Shown: positions 52,915-61,500 of the stretch, in pieces
Layout of the letters: every line of letters begins with the position of its first letter
Position numbering within the stretch: position 1 is the stretch's first letter
Assembly: GCA_900465675.1 (NCBI GenBank)
Contig: UBJR01000013.1
Span: 221,449 to 285,448 of the forward strand
Length of the DNA: 64,000 nt
Origin: Hyphomicrobiales bacterium
GTDB lineage: Bacteria > Pseudomonadota > Alphaproteobacteria > Rhizobiales > Rhizobiaceae
Direction: 5' to 3'
The notes under the pieces: model-generated
Databases searched by the model: none
Told to the model about the DNA's origin: nothing
Seen by the model: only the letters and a program-made list of their open reading frames with translations
Made by a program: the position numbers and the translations under genes

Positions 52915-52999
52915 AACCAAAACCTCCGTAAAGCGAGTTGGGAGAGACGCGGAAACCAGCGTCTCCGTTGCTTGCCGGACCCTCTCTGGCGACCGACGC
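52915..52999 (-). promoter_or_regulatory. Possible ROSE-like RNA thermometer in the hsp20 leader
   Basis: The leader can form GGAGACGC...GCGTCTC and, at its 3' end, CCAACTCGCT...GGAGGTTTTGG, in which CTC/GAG and CCAA/TTGG pairs enclose the Shine-Dalgarno. TCGCT fits the UYGCU motif of ROSE elements of rhizobial heat-shock genes. Confidence 0.4.
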
Positions 53000-53005
53000 G
53001 AAATG

Positions 53006-53034
53006 ATCTGGTTTTGCGTTTTTCCGGCTTCAAG
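53006..53034 (-). promoter_or_regulatory. Candidate RpoH (sigma-32) promoter of hsp20
   Basis: On the minus strand CTTGAA-N17-CCAGAT, about 92 nt before the ATG. It matches the alphaproteobacterial RpoH pattern (CTTGAx ... CCATxT) and gives a leader of ROSE-like length. Confidence 0.45.
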
Positions 53035-53158
53035 AGCGGCGCTCGAATTTTTTCGCGAGTTCCGCGCGCACATCTTGAACACGGGGAACGGACAAACAAT
53101 CTCGTTGGGCACCTCGAGATTTTCGCACCATTGCTGAAGGTTTTCAGGAGACACGACA

Positions 53159-53491
53159 ATGACGATCGAAAGGAACGAATTCCAGAATATAACAGCCCTC
53201 CACGCGCTGTCCGTAGGGCGGATACTTCGACGGCGACAGCGCTACGACCACCCGCGCGACGTGCTGGCCACCGCGCTCCCCGTCGACGAAAAGCGGTCGA
53301 TCCTGGCCGCATGGGCCTCCGACCTCTTCGCGGTCGATTCCCGCCCGGACCTCAGGAAGCCGCCGGGCTTCCGTCGTCCGATCCGCTGCCAGGACATCCT
53401 CGACGCTCTTCGTAGTCTCGACGACCGTTGGGACGCTGAGGCGGGCGACGCTCCCCGTGATGGACAGCCACCGCCAGGGAGGCGGTCATGA
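53159..53491 (+). CDS. Hypothetical protein, 110 aa
   Basis: Soluble, with a clear conserved-looking core (ALHALSVGRILRRRQRYDHPRDVLATALPVDEKRSILAAWASDLFAVDSRPDLR). The ATG follows CAGGAG. Divergent from hsp20. The last codons overlap the next ORF (ATGAG). Function unknown. Confidence 0.75.
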   Translation: MTIERNEFQNITALHALSVGRILRRRQRYDHPRDVLATALPVDEKRSILAAWASDLFAVDSRPDLRKPPGFRRPIRCQDILDALRSLDDRWDAEAGDAPRDGQPPPGRRS

Positions 53492-53790
53492 GTAGGAGCG
53501 ACAAGGAGATTTCCGCCCTCCGCGACGCCGGAGCATCACGAGCTGGCGCACGTTTGATGGTCGCCTCGCGCTACGCCGAGTGTCTGCACCGGCTGGCGAG
53601 ACAGGCTAGCCATCTCGATCTCGGTGATCTTGGAGAGCGTCTGACGGAAGTCGCTAGCCTCATCGAAGAGATGGCGGACGAGCTCGTCGTAGATGAGCGT
53701 GGCGAAATCCTGCTCAGAAAGGCCGGCCGCCTGATCGGGACGGTCGAGGCGGCGGTGGACAAAGTCGCCCGTCGGGAAACGCTTCATTGA
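53488..53790 (+). CDS. Hypothetical helical protein, 100 aa
   Basis: MSRSDKEISALRDAGASRAG...: all-helical, with LHRLARQASHLDLGDLGERLTEVASLIEEMADELV. Translationally coupled to the gene before it by a 4-nt overlap, so the two may act together. No family recognised. Confidence 0.65.
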   Translation: MSRSDKEISALRDAGASRAGARLMVASRYAECLHRLARQASHLDLGDLGERLTEVASLIEEMADELVVDERGEILLRKAGRLIGTVEAAVDKVARRETLH

Positions 53791-54072
53791 GTTCTTAAGT
53801 CGCTTGGAGCCGCTAGGCGTGACGCTGCCTACGCCGCTCGACCTTCGCCGCCGGACGCGTGGGCGACGTCGATCCAAGCTCCGCAGGAGGTCAGTGCATG
53901 TCAATGACTTCCGGCTTTTGTTTAGACCTGACATGGGTAGTGCGTCATTGCCTTGAGCCGGGACAATCGTGTCGATGCGAAGCGCTCACAACGGGACGCC
54001 GCGCATCTCCCCGGCCACAGGAGCACATCCTGGAAATTTTCCTGGTCTCTACTTGTCGTTTCGGGTCAACTG
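53791..54072. other. Gap without a supportable gene
   Basis: 282 nt between convergent genes. No gene, clear terminator or repeat seen. Confidence 0.4.
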
Positions 54073-54711
54073 CTATTCCTTCGCGAAGGCATAGGGACCG
54101 CCCTTTTCCAGTGCCTTTCTGTAGGCTGGGCGGGCGTGGATCCGATCGATCCAGGCCATGGTCGCCGGACGCTCCCTCCCAAGTCCGGCCCGCGCCTTCG
54201 CGGCCTCGAGCGGAAAACTCATCATCACGTCGGCGGCGGTCATGGTCTCGCCGGCGAACCATTTCCTTGATTCCAGCTCGCTCTCGATGAAGTCGAGGTG
54301 CACGTCGATCATCTTCCTGACCTTCCGCGCGGCGAGCCGGCCGAGTAGCGGAACCTTCGACGCCACCAGGGCCGCGAACAGGACCGGCATTACCGATCCC
54401 TCCGCGTAATGAAGAAACTGCCGATAGGGCAAGCGCTCGGCCGGGTTCGACGGTCCCATCCTCCCTCCGGCCCTGTCGACCAGATACTCGCAGATCGCGC
54501 CTGTCTCCACGAGGACAATGCGCTTGCCAAGTTCGTCCTGATCTTCGACGATCGGAGACTTTCCGAGAGGATGTATCCGGCGTAGGTCCGCCGGAGCAGA
54601 CATGTCCGCGCCGCGCTTGTAGAACCGGATCTCGTATTCGAACCCGAGTTCTTCGAGCATCCACAGAATACGCTGAGAGCGGCTGTTGTTCAGGTGATGG
54701 ACGACGATCAC
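54073..54711 (-). CDS. Glutathione S-transferase
   Basis: 212 aa from the GTG at 54711. The thioredoxin-like N-domain is plain (IVVHHLNNSRSQRILWMLEELGFEYEI, with Ser as catalytic residue; PLGKSPIVED; ETGAICEYLVD). The C-domain has WFAGETMTAADVMMSFPLE. The longest frame would begin with a TTG that lies inside the preceding terminator, so GTG with AAAGGAA upstream was chosen. Conjugates or reduces substrates with glutathione. Confidence 0.9.
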   Translation of the reverse strand: MIVVHHLNNSRSQRILWMLEELGFEYEIRFYKRGADMSAPADLRRIHPLGKSPIVEDQDELGKRIVLVETGAICEYLVDRAGGRMGPSNPAERLPYRQFLHYAEGSVMPVLFAALVASKVPLLGRLAARKVRKMIDVHLDFIESELESRKWFAGETMTAADVMMSFPLEAAKARAGLGRERPATMAWIDRIHARPAYRKALEKGGPYAFAKE

Positions 54712-54743
54712 GGATCGATCATTCCTTTGCTTGGGACTGCTCA

Positions 54744-54776
54744 AACGGAGGCCGCCGCTAGTCGGCAGCCTCCGTT
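54744..54776 (-). terminator. Terminator of the alcohol dehydrogenase gene
   Basis: AACGGAGGC-C-GCCG and CGGC-A-GCCTCCGTT pair strongly around CTAGT, 27 nt after the dehydrogenase stop, followed on the minus strand by TTGAGC. Confidence 0.6.
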
Positions 54777-54802
54777 GGTGTCTTGAGGAAAGTTACGGCA
54801 AT

Positions 54803-55966
54803 TTATCCATTGGGGCGGATGACGACCTTCACGCAACCGTCTTCCTTGTCGCGGAAGGTCTTGTAGGCATTTGGCCCTTCTTCGAGACCAATGCGGTGCG
54901 TGATCAAGAACGACGGATCGATCTTTCCTTCGACGATAAGCTTCATCAGCGGTTCGAGGTAGCGTTGAACATGCGTCTGACCGGTCTTCAGCGTAAGACC
55001 CTTGCCTACAAACGCGCCGAGCGGCGCCGGTACCGCGGGGCCAACGAACACGCCCGGCAAGGACACAACCCCGCCCGGACGGCACGCCATGATCGCCTGG
55101 CTGAGGGCGTAAGGTCGCTCCGTCGAGGTGAGTTTTGTCTGCATGGTCTCCATGACTCCGCCAGCGCCGTGGCTCTCCATGCCGACGGCCTCGATCACCG
55201 CGTCGGGTCCCTTCCCGCCGGTCATATCGAGGATTCGTTGCTGGAGATCCTCGTCGGTGTAGTCGAGGGTCTCGGCGCCGGACTGCTGCGCCAGTGCAAG
55301 GCGTTCGGGCACTGTGTCGATCGCGATGACGCGTTCCGCCCCCAGCAGGAAAGCCGACTTTATGGCGAAGAGTCCGACAGGACCGCAGCCGAAGACGGCG
55401 ACGGTCTGGCCCTGCTTGATGTCGCAGTTTTCCGCCGCCATGTAGCCGGTCGGAAAGATATCGGAGAGGAAGAGGACCTGCTCGTCCGAAAGCCCATCCG
55501 GAACCTTGATGGGACCGACGTCCGCGTAGGGAACGCGTAGATATTGCGCCTGCCCGCCTGGGAAGCGGCCATACAGTTCCGAATAGCCGAAGAGGCCCGC
55601 CGTTGGATAGCCCACCTGCTTGGCCTGTTCCGCGCCGTTTGGATTCGAGCGTTCGCAGAGCGAGAACTGGCCCCATTGGCACTGGCGGCACTCGCCGCAG
55701 GAAATGGTAAACGGGACGACGACGCGGTCGCCGACCTTGAGCTTGGAATTGCCTCGGCCGACTTCCACCACCTCGCCCATGGTTTCATGCCCCATGACGT
55801 CACCAGCATGCATTCCAGGAACGAAGCCTCCGTACAGGTGGAGGTCGGAACCGCAGATCGCGCAACTCGTCACCGTGATGATGGCGTCGCGGTCGTCCTG
55901 AATGATCGGATCGTCGACCTCCTCGCATCGAATGTCGCCGCTACCGTGCCAGGTCAAAGCTTTCAT
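54803..55966 (-). CDS. Zinc-dependent alcohol dehydrogenase (glutathione-dependent formaldehyde dehydrogenase-like)
   Basis: 387 aa from MKALTWHGSGDIRCEEV. Catalytic zinc Cys in CAICGSDLHLY with GHETMGEVV; structural zinc cluster CGECRQCQWGQFSLCE; nucleotide-binding VAVFGCGPVGLFAIKSA. The length and DIFPTGYMAAENCDIK segment match the group near formaldehyde dehydrogenase and threonine/butanediol enzymes. Ribosome site AGGAGA. Downstream of the SDR gene on the same strand (43 nt), probably one operon. Confidence 0.9.
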   Translation of the reverse strand: MKALTWHGSGDIRCEEVDDPIIQDDRDAIITVTSCAICGSDLHLYGGFVPGMHAGDVMGHETMGEVVEVGRGNSKLKVGDRVVVPFTISCGECRQCQWGQFSLCERSNPNGAEQAKQVGYPTAGLFGYSELYGRFPGGQAQYLRVPYADVGPIKVPDGLSDEQVLFLSDIFPTGYMAAENCDIKQGQTVAVFGCGPVGLFAIKSAFLLGAERVIAIDTVPERLALAQQSGAETLDYTDEDLQQRILDMTGGKGPDAVIEAVGMESHGAGGVMETMQTKLTSTERPYALSQAIMACRPGGVVSLPGVFVGPAVPAPLGAFVGKGLTLKTGQTHVQRYLEPLMKLIVEGKIDPSFLITHRIGLEEGPNAYKTFRDKEDGCVKVVIRPNG

Positions 55967-56009
55967 TTGATATCTCCTAGTGAATGTTCCGTCTGAAAGA
56001 GATGGACGG

Positions 56010-57011
56010 TTACGGCTGTCCGCCGCCGCCGGCCGCACCGTAGACCTGTCCAGTCGCGTAACTCGCCTGCGGGTCGGCGAGCTGTACGTAGATCGACGCG
56101 AGTTCCACCGGCTGGCCTGGCCGGCCCATCGGAGTATCGCCCCCGAACTTCTCGAGCTTCTCCATCGTCGCTCCGCCGCTGACCTGAAGCGGCGTCCAAA
56201 TCGGACCTGGCGCAACGCCGTTTACACGGATGCCTTTGGGCCCAAGCTGCTTGGCCATCGACTTAGTGAAATTCATCACCGCCGCTTTCGTCATCGCGTA
56301 GTCGACGAGGTTCTCCGACGGATCGTAGGCCTGCTCGGACGTCGTCTGGATAATGGAGGAACCCGGTTTCATGTGCTTGAGAGCGGCCTTCGTCAGAAGA
56401 AACGTGGCGTAGATATTCGTCTTCATGGTCGCGTCGAAGGCGTCGTAGGTGATGTCGCCGATCGACTGCGCCTGCTGCTGCCGGCCGGCGTTGTTGACGA
56501 GGATGTCGAGACCGCCAAGGGCCTTCACCGCGTCGTCGACCAGCTTCTCGCAGAAGGCGGCATCGCGAAGATCGCCGGGTAGCGCGACCCCCTTGCGGCC
56601 TTCCTTCTCGATGAGAGCGATCACTTCCTTCGCGTCCGGCTCTTCGTCCGGCAGATAATTGATGGCGACGTCCGCACCTTCGCGCGCGTAGGCGATAGCA
56701 GCGGCCCGGCCCATGCCGGAATCGCCGCCGGTGATCAGCGCCTTGCGCCCGGCGAGACGGCCTGAACCCTTGTAGGATGTCTCTCCGTGATCGGGCCTGG
56801 GGTTCATCTTTCCGGCAAGACCAGGGAACGGTTGGCTCTGCTTCTGAAACGGCGGCTTCGGGTACTTGGTCGTTGGATCTTCCATATGCGCGTTCTCCTG
56901 CGTGTTCGAAGCGGACCAGACCGTCCGGGGAAAGACCGACGCCCCAAGCGTCGCGCTTGCCGCGGCCAATACGGAGCGTCGGCTCATAGGAAATGAGTGT
57001 TGGGATGTCAT
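56010..57011 (-). CDS. SDR oxidoreductase with Tat-type N-terminus (YghA-like)
   Basis: 333 aa. Twin-Arg start (MSRRSVLAAASATLGASVFP), then the typical YghA/general-stress SDR core: ALITGGDSGMGRAAAIAYAREGADVAINYL, NNAGRQQQ, DYAMTKAAVMNFTKSMA (YxxxK replaced by YAMTK) and the C-terminal YATGQVYGAAGG. A second possible start is the Met at residue 43 (MEDPTTKYPKPPF) of an unexported form. An EcfG-like promoter lies 41 nt upstream, suggesting general stress control. Confidence 0.88.
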   Translation of the reverse strand: MTSQHSFPMSRRSVLAAASATLGASVFPRTVWSASNTQENAHMEDPTTKYPKPPFQKQSQPFPGLAGKMNPRPDHGETSYKGSGRLAGRKALITGGDSGMGRAAAIAYAREGADVAINYLPDEEPDAKEVIALIEKEGRKGVALPGDLRDAAFCEKLVDDAVKALGGLDILVNNAGRQQQAQSIGDITYDAFDATMKTNIYATFLLTKAALKHMKPGSSIIQTTSEQAYDPSENLVDYAMTKAAVMNFTKSMAKQLGPKGIRVNGVAPGPIWTPLQVSGGATMEKLEKFGGDTPMGRPGQPVELASIYVQLADPQASYATGQVYGAAGGGGQP

Positions 57012-57051
57012 CGATGCCCCTTCGGCGTTGGGCGTTCGTGCCCGGAGCACA

Positions 57052-57076
57052 AACTTCGCTGACGCTTCGATGTTCC
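57052..57076 (-). promoter_or_regulatory. EcfG-like general stress promoter of the SDR-ADH genes
   Basis: On the minus strand GGAAC-N16-AGTT (consensus GGAAC-N16/17-CGTT), about 41 nt before the SDR start. Confidence 0.55.
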
Positions 57077-57560
57077 CTTCTCCGGGGAACGACAACCTGG
57101 TGTCACTTCGTCGAAACAGGAGGCCGCTCACCCGTTGAAACGCGGGCCGCCATACCCGGCGCCGAAGCCTCGGGGGCTCCAAAAGGGAACAGGAGACCTA
57201 ACGCGGCGTTCTCCTTGCTCTATCCAGGGAGCCGTCATGGCCGGTCCAATTCCATCCGACGCTGACCTCGTTCCACGCCAGGGCAGCCCGAGCCTTCGTC
57301 TTCCGTAAGACGGACTCAAGCCCAGGTTCATTAACCCGTTCCAAGACCTGCCTACGAGGCGTTACCGGCCGAGCTGGCGAGGATTGCTACAGCCGCCTGG
57401 GCACGCCTACAAAAACTTCCGCAAGAGCCGAAAATTGGAAAGGCCGGCCCCGAGCTCAAGGAGCAAGATTAAGACCTCTCGGTCGACTGGCTGGCCGCCC
57501 ACGACGCCATCCGGCGGCGCAACGGCGACGAGACGATCCGAACGGTCCAATGCAGTTTGA
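57077..57560. other. Region without a supportable gene
   Basis: 484 nt. The plus strand contains short coding-like pieces (for example a 23-codon ORF from 57237 and GPELKEQD / DWLAAHDAIRRRNGDETIR around 57450-57540) that look like a decayed gene end, but no continuous frame. Confidence 0.35.
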
Positions 57561-57821
57561 CTATTTGTTTTCGGATGCCAACTCGCCCGGCTTGAAACTG
57601 CCAGGTTCGTTTGACGAAACAGCCTCGGATCCCGCCTCATCGTCGGCGGATGGAGGAGCCACTCCTTCTGAGTGATCGGATGACCACGTCTGGGGTATGC
57701 CCGTAGACGTACGCTTCAGTTCCGCTTCCGCTTCATGCCAGTGCCGCTCGTGCTGTCCTTCCGGCCGGCCCTCGGCCTCCCATCTGCGGTATGCGGTTTT
57801 CCTAATTTCTTCGTCGTCCAT
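57561..57821 (-). CDS. DUF2934 protein
   Basis: 86 aa from MDDEEIRKTAYRRWEAEGRPEGQHERHWHEAEAEL, the DUF2934 signature at the N-terminus, then an acidic, Ser/Pro-rich disordered tail. DUF2934 proteins are frequent in the stress-island gene sets of rhizobia. Function unknown. A TTG start four codons upstream is possible. Confidence 0.85.
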   Translation of the reverse strand: MDDEEIRKTAYRRWEAEGRPEGQHERHWHEAEAELKRTSTGIPQTWSSDHSEGVAPPSADDEAGSEAVSSNEPGSFKPGELASENK

Positions 57822-57954
57822 CGTCGTTTCCAATCCTGGGGTAGGCGCCGTTAGCCCGTCGCGTCTTGCCGCTGGCGCCGAGCGGCGCTTCGCGGACTCC
57901 GTGCGATCCGGCCCCGTCGATGCGCCTCCGTCACGCTACCGTCGGTTCCGCGCA

Positions 57955-58167
57955 TCAGTTGCGCGAGTTCAGCAATTCGCGGAGGCGGTTCTTGTCGTTG
58001 ACGCCGATTTGAAACCAACGCAACAACTCCTTCGCCGCGTCCCGCGCTTCCTGGCAATCCGGCGTGACGGCCCTCGCCTCGCAGAACTCCTTGACGAGAC
58101 CTTGCACCATCGAGACTTCATCTGGCCCCAGCGGCTGACTGCCTCGACTGTCGAACGCCTGAAACAT
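57955..58167 (-). CDS. Hypothetical protein, 70 aa
   Basis: From MFQAFDSRGSQPLGPDEVSMVQGLVKEFC, chosen for the strong AAAGGAGG site. Helical with KELLRWFQIGVNDKNRLRELLN at the end, a common short rhizobial hypothetical. Function unknown. Confidence 0.7.
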   Translation of the reverse strand: MFQAFDSRGSQPLGPDEVSMVQGLVKEFCEARAVTPDCQEARDAAKELLRWFQIGVNDKNRLRELLNSRN

Positions 58168-58275
58168 CGCATCCTCCTTTGCATCAGCATCCACGCATAT
58201 AAGAGCCTACGCCGATCTGACGACAAAGCAACGACTTCGCGTGGAACCCGCCCCACGTTTGAGCATTTCGGAGGC

Positions 58276-58620
58276 ATGAGATTCTCATTCCTCGTGTTGT
58301 CCGAAGCGGTCGTCCGGGTTGCCGGTCACCGGATCACGGTCGCAGCGACATTCCTGCTCGTAACGCTGTGGTGCGCGGCCGGAATGATGTTTGGCCTGCC
58401 GACGCAATGGTTCCTGCTTTCGAACATGATCGGCACGAGCGTTGCCCTGTTCGTCCTTTTAATCATGCAGCATTCGCAAAACCGGGACATGGCTGCGCTG
58501 CAGGTCAAGGTGGACGAACTGATCAGGTCAAGCGAAGCCGGTAACCACATGATCGGCGTCGAGCGGCTCGAGGCAGAGGAGCTGTCGCGGCTCGCGTCGG
58601 AGCGTCAGGCCGGGGTTTAA
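58276..58620 (+). CDS. Low-affinity iron permease-like membrane protein
   Basis: 114 aa. Two membrane helices (ITVAATFLLVTLWCAAGMMFG and LSNMIGTSVALFVLLIMQHSQNRD) followed by a helical tail (MAALQVKVDELIRSS), the pattern of the PF04120 low-affinity iron permease family. Bacterial members are short and their iron transport role is unproven. Ribosome site GGAGG. Confidence 0.85.
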   Translation: MRFSFLVLSEAVVRVAGHRITVAATFLLVTLWCAAGMMFGLPTQWFLLSNMIGTSVALFVLLIMQHSQNRDMAALQVKVDELIRSSEAGNHMIGVERLEAEELSRLASERQAGV

Positions 58621-58821
58621 CCGACCGGCCGGCCTTGCGCTTTTTTCCTCGGCGACGTCCTCGACGCACCCGGCCTTCTCCGCCCGAGGCCTTGCTCATC
58701 TCGCAAGCTGCTTGCCGGACAGATTGGCTACCATGGCAGCGAGAAATCGAAAACAAATTGAAGACTGAATTGTCGCAGCCAAGGCCTCCGCCGCGATTTA
58801 TTTCCTTTCTTCGTCTCGAGA

Positions 58822-58841
58822 ACCCGGCGTTTCCGCCGGGT
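58822..58841. terminator. Hairpin in the gap before the PhnA-like gene
   Basis: ACCCGGCG-TTTC-CGCCGGGT, followed by ACTTCT. It lies about 200 nt after the iron-permease-like gene. The gap 58621-58821 holds no supportable gene. Confidence 0.55.
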
Positions 58842-58876
58842 ACTTCTGCGTTGAATTAGAAGAAGATCAGCACGTT

Positions 58877-58901
58877 GGAACAAACGGTTGTGTTGCGGGT
58901 T
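58877..58901 (+). promoter_or_regulatory. EcfG-like general stress promoter
   Basis: GGAAC (58877-58881)-N16-GGTT (58898-58901), 41 nt before the start of the membrane protein gene. Confidence 0.55.
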
Positions 58902-58941
58902 CGGGAGGCACTCACAGATCCGTGAACGAAGGAACAAAGCC

Positions 58942-59847
58942 ATGACCGAACCTGTCTCCACAGTCGCGCACGTCCAAATCCGCGATGCCAACCCCTATCT
59001 CAACGCCGCGCTGACCAAGGTCTCATGGGGAGCAGTTTTCGCCGGGGTCGCAGTCGCCCTCGTCGTCCAGCTCCTGCTAAACCTGCTCGGCGCCGGCATC
59101 GGCGCTGCAGTCATCGATCCCGGCACGAGCGACAATCCGAACGCCACCACCCTCTCCGTCAGCACGGCGCTGTGGTTCGTCGTGAGCGGTCTCATCGCTT
59201 CGTTCGTCGGCGGATATGTCGCCAGCCGTCTTTCCGGCCGGGCGGTCCGCTCGACGGGCGCGCTTCACGGTCTGACCACCTGGGCCGTCACCACGCTCGT
59301 CGTCGTCTATCTCTTGACGACGTCGGTTGGCGCTCTCGTCGGCGGTGTCTTTACGGGGCTTGGAGGTATCGTTTCCAGCGCAGGCTCGACTGTAGCAACG
59401 GCAGCAACGACCGCCGCTCCCGCTCTGGCGACAGCGAGCGATCCTATGGCAGGTATCGAGCAGAACATCCGGGAAGCCTCCGGAGGCAACGATCCGGCCG
59501 CGCTCCGTGACGCGGCGGTCGCCTCCGTGCGCGCTGCTATCACCGGCGATCAGGCGAAGGCCGAAGAAGCCCGGAACCGGGCAGCCGACGCCATCGCCAA
59601 GGCTCAGAATATTCCCGTCGATCAGGCCAAGCAGCAGGTCGCCCAGTATGAGCAGCAGTACAAAGACGCGGTCGCCAAGGCGAAGGAGCAGGCAACCGAA
59701 GCGGCGAAGACTGCAGCTACGGCTTTCTCGGCCGGAGCGATCCTGGCGTTCATCGCCCTGGCCGTGGGCGCTATCGCGGCGTGGATCGGCGGTTCAGTCG
59801 GCACGACGCATGTCGGCCGCGACGACGAAACGTACATCACGCGTTGA
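58942..59847 (+). CDS. Polytopic membrane protein with central coiled region (annotated PhnA-like in rhizobia)
   Basis: 301 aa. Two or three hydrophobic helices at the N-terminal half (WGAVFAGVAVALVVQLLLNLLGAGIGAAV, LSVSTALWFVVSGLIASFVGGYVASR, TTWAVTTLVVVYLLTTSVGALVGG), an Ala-rich helical region (AKAEEARNRAADAIAKAQNIPVDQAKQQVAQYEQQYKDAVAKAKEQ) and a C-terminal helix (AGAILAFIALAVGAIAAWIGG). Ribosome site GAAGGAAC. Function unknown; the upstream promoter looks EcfG-dependent. Confidence 0.75.
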   Translation: MTEPVSTVAHVQIRDANPYLNAALTKVSWGAVFAGVAVALVVQLLLNLLGAGIGAAVIDPGTSDNPNATTLSVSTALWFVVSGLIASFVGGYVASRLSGRAVRSTGALHGLTTWAVTTLVVVYLLTTSVGALVGGVFTGLGGIVSSAGSTVATAATTAAPALATASDPMAGIEQNIREASGGNDPAALRDAAVASVRAAITGDQAKAEEARNRAADAIAKAQNIPVDQAKQQVAQYEQQYKDAVAKAKEQATEAAKTAATAFSAGAILAFIALAVGAIAAWIGGSVGTTHVGRDDETYITR

Positions 59848-59973
59848 CCTTGAATGCCGAGGGCCGCATGGCACTCGGCGAGATCATCGAGAAAGGAAGC
59901 CAGGAGCTTGCTTGTTTTTCGGTACTGCGGCCGACCCAACGGGCTGCAACTCGCCAATGAAGGAAATGCAAAA

Positions 59974-60519
59974 ATGATGAGTGGCCCACTCAAGGCGCTT
60001 TTAGGCGTCCTCGCCGTTGCCGGCTATCAAAACCGCGACAAGATCGCCGATCTGCTTCGCGACATTCGGAATCAACCCCGTGATGGCACATCCACGCCCC
60101 AAGGCGAGCGCCCAGGCCAGCCGGCTGACGGACTGGGCGGTCTGTTCCGCGGACCCGGCGGGTTCGGCGACCTTCTCGGCGGCCTGACGACCGGTGGCAT
60201 CCTGAGCGGCGGTCTGGGCGACCTCCTCAAAACCTTTCAACTGAACGGCCACGGCGATAAGGTTGAATCGTGGATCAAGCCCGGACAGAACACCGAGATC
60301 GACGGTGGCCAGCTTTCCGAGGCTCTCGGCCCGGACTTCCTGAACGAGCTCGCGGCGAAGACAGGGCTGTCGCAGCAGGAGATTCTCGAGCGTCTCAGCC
60401 GCGACCTCCCGAGGGCGGTCGACGACCTAACGCCAGGCGGGCGGGTTCCGGATGCACAAGAAGCGGAGACCCCTACCGCCAGCGCAACTTCGGGGACCGG
60501 CCCCACAACGACTGTCTGA
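59974..60519 (+). CDS. YidB family protein (DUF937)
   Basis: 181 aa. MSGPLKALLGVLAVAGYQNRDKIADLLRDI start, Gly-rich middle (GGLFRGPGGFGDLLGGLTTGGILSGGLGDLL) and the YidB core (SWIKPGQNTEIDGGQLSEALGPDFLNELAAKTGLSQQEILERLSRDLP). Function of the family is unknown; several rhizobial copies sit in stress regions. Ribosome site AAGGAA. Confidence 0.9.
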   Translation: MMSGPLKALLGVLAVAGYQNRDKIADLLRDIRNQPRDGTSTPQGERPGQPADGLGGLFRGPGGFGDLLGGLTTGGILSGGLGDLLKTFQLNGHGDKVESWIKPGQNTEIDGGQLSEALGPDFLNELAAKTGLSQQEILERLSRDLPRAVDDLTPGGRVPDAQEAETPTASATSGTGPTTTV

Positions 60520-60523
60520 CATC

Positions 60524-61042
60524 ATGGCAGATGGCGAGAACTCCTTAACACCGACCAAGATGTCCGAGCTTCCTGAAGGCGTCCAGGACCACGGCACCTT
60601 TCAGCGTCGGTTCTGGATCGCGCAACGAGTGGCATGGGTCGGGTTCACGCTAATCCTTCTCGCCTGCCTGCTCGGCCTTCTCGGTCGTAACGGAGTCTTT
60701 TCAGCGGAAACGGTCGCGTCTTCCGGCGGTGAAATCGAGATACCCTCCATCTCGCGTTGGAACGCTCCGGATGAAATGCGGGTGACGCTCGTCTCCGGAA
60801 CCGCCGATCAGACGGTGTATGTGGATGCGAGGTTCCTCGAGGCCTTCTCCGTCGAAGGCATCGACCCTCCTCAGAAAGATATCCTCCGGAAGGACGGCCG
60901 CATCGGCTACGTTTTCGGCTCGGACCCCTCTGCTACTTCGAAGATCGTATTTCGTCTGCAGACGCAGCAGCCGGGCCTGCGCTCTTTCCTCGTCGGGATT
61001 GGAGACGACGTCGGCGAGCACTCCACCGTCATACTGCCCTAG
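60524..61042 (+). CDS. Membrane-anchored protein paired with DUF421
   Basis: 172 aa. A cytoplasmic N-terminus, one membrane helix (VAWVGFTLILLACLLGLLGRNGVF, about 36-59) and an extracytoplasmic beta-rich domain (EIEIPSISRWNAPDEMRVTLVSGTADQTVYVDARFLEAF). It starts 4 nt after the YidB stop and ends 8 nt before the DUF421 gene, so it is probably a partner of DUF421. Function unknown. Confidence 0.8.
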   Translation: MADGENSLTPTKMSELPEGVQDHGTFQRRFWIAQRVAWVGFTLILLACLLGLLGRNGVFSAETVASSGGEIEIPSISRWNAPDEMRVTLVSGTADQTVYVDARFLEAFSVEGIDPPQKDILRKDGRIGYVFGSDPSATSKIVFRLQTQQPGLRSFLVGIGDDVGEHSTVILP

Positions 61043-61050
61043 GAGCCACC

Positions 61051-61500
61051 ATGGACGCCGTCGTTCGCGGTCTTGCGATCTACTTTACGCTGCTCGTCAT
61101 CATCCGTCTCTCAGGACGGCGCACCCTCGCACAGATGACCCCCTTCGATCTCGTCATCGTCCTGGTGATATCGGAGACGACGCAGCAGGCCATGCTCGGC
61201 GAGGACTTCTCGATCACGAACGCCATCCTGCTGATCCTGACGCTTTTCGTCACCGATATCGGCCTTTCCTACATCAAGCGGTGGTCGCCCAAAGCGGGAC
61301 ATGTGATCGACGGCGTGCCGACCGTGCTGGTGACTGACGGAAGATACGACGAACGAGCGCTTCGCGGCTCTCGACTCGACAAGGAGGACGTCATGGAAGC
61401 GGCAAGAGCCCAGGAAGGTATTGAACGTGTCGCCGATATCAAGTTCGCCATACTCGAGGTGAGCGGCAACATAAGCGTGATCCCAAAGAAGGATTCCTGA
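61051..61500 (+). CDS. DUF421 (YetF-like) membrane protein
   Basis: 149 aa. Helices at the N-terminus (VVRGLAIYFTLLVIIRLSGRRTLAQMTPFDLVIVLVISETTQQAM, AILLILTLFVTDIGLSYI) and a C-terminal cytoplasmic domain (VIDGVPTVLVTDGRYDERALRGSRLDKEDVMEAARAQEG). A short version of the family, ribosome site AGGAGCC. Together with the preceding membrane protein it forms a common rhizobial pair of unknown function. Confidence 0.88.
   Translation: MDAVVRGLAIYFTLLVIIRLSGRRTLAQMTPFDLVIVLVISETTQQAMLGEDFSITNAILLILTLFVTDIGLSYIKRWSPKAGHVIDGVPTVLVTDGRYDERALRGSRLDKEDVMEAARAQEGIERVADIKFAILEVSGNISVIPKKDS

Noticed and set aside
53085..53106. GGAAC...CGTT before the gene at 53159 as an EcfG promoter
   Set aside because: The spacer is 13 nt; EcfG promoters need 16-17 nt.
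51727..53415. 562-codon plus-strand ORF
   Set aside because: It covers three minus-strand genes including hsp20, and its protein has no domain.
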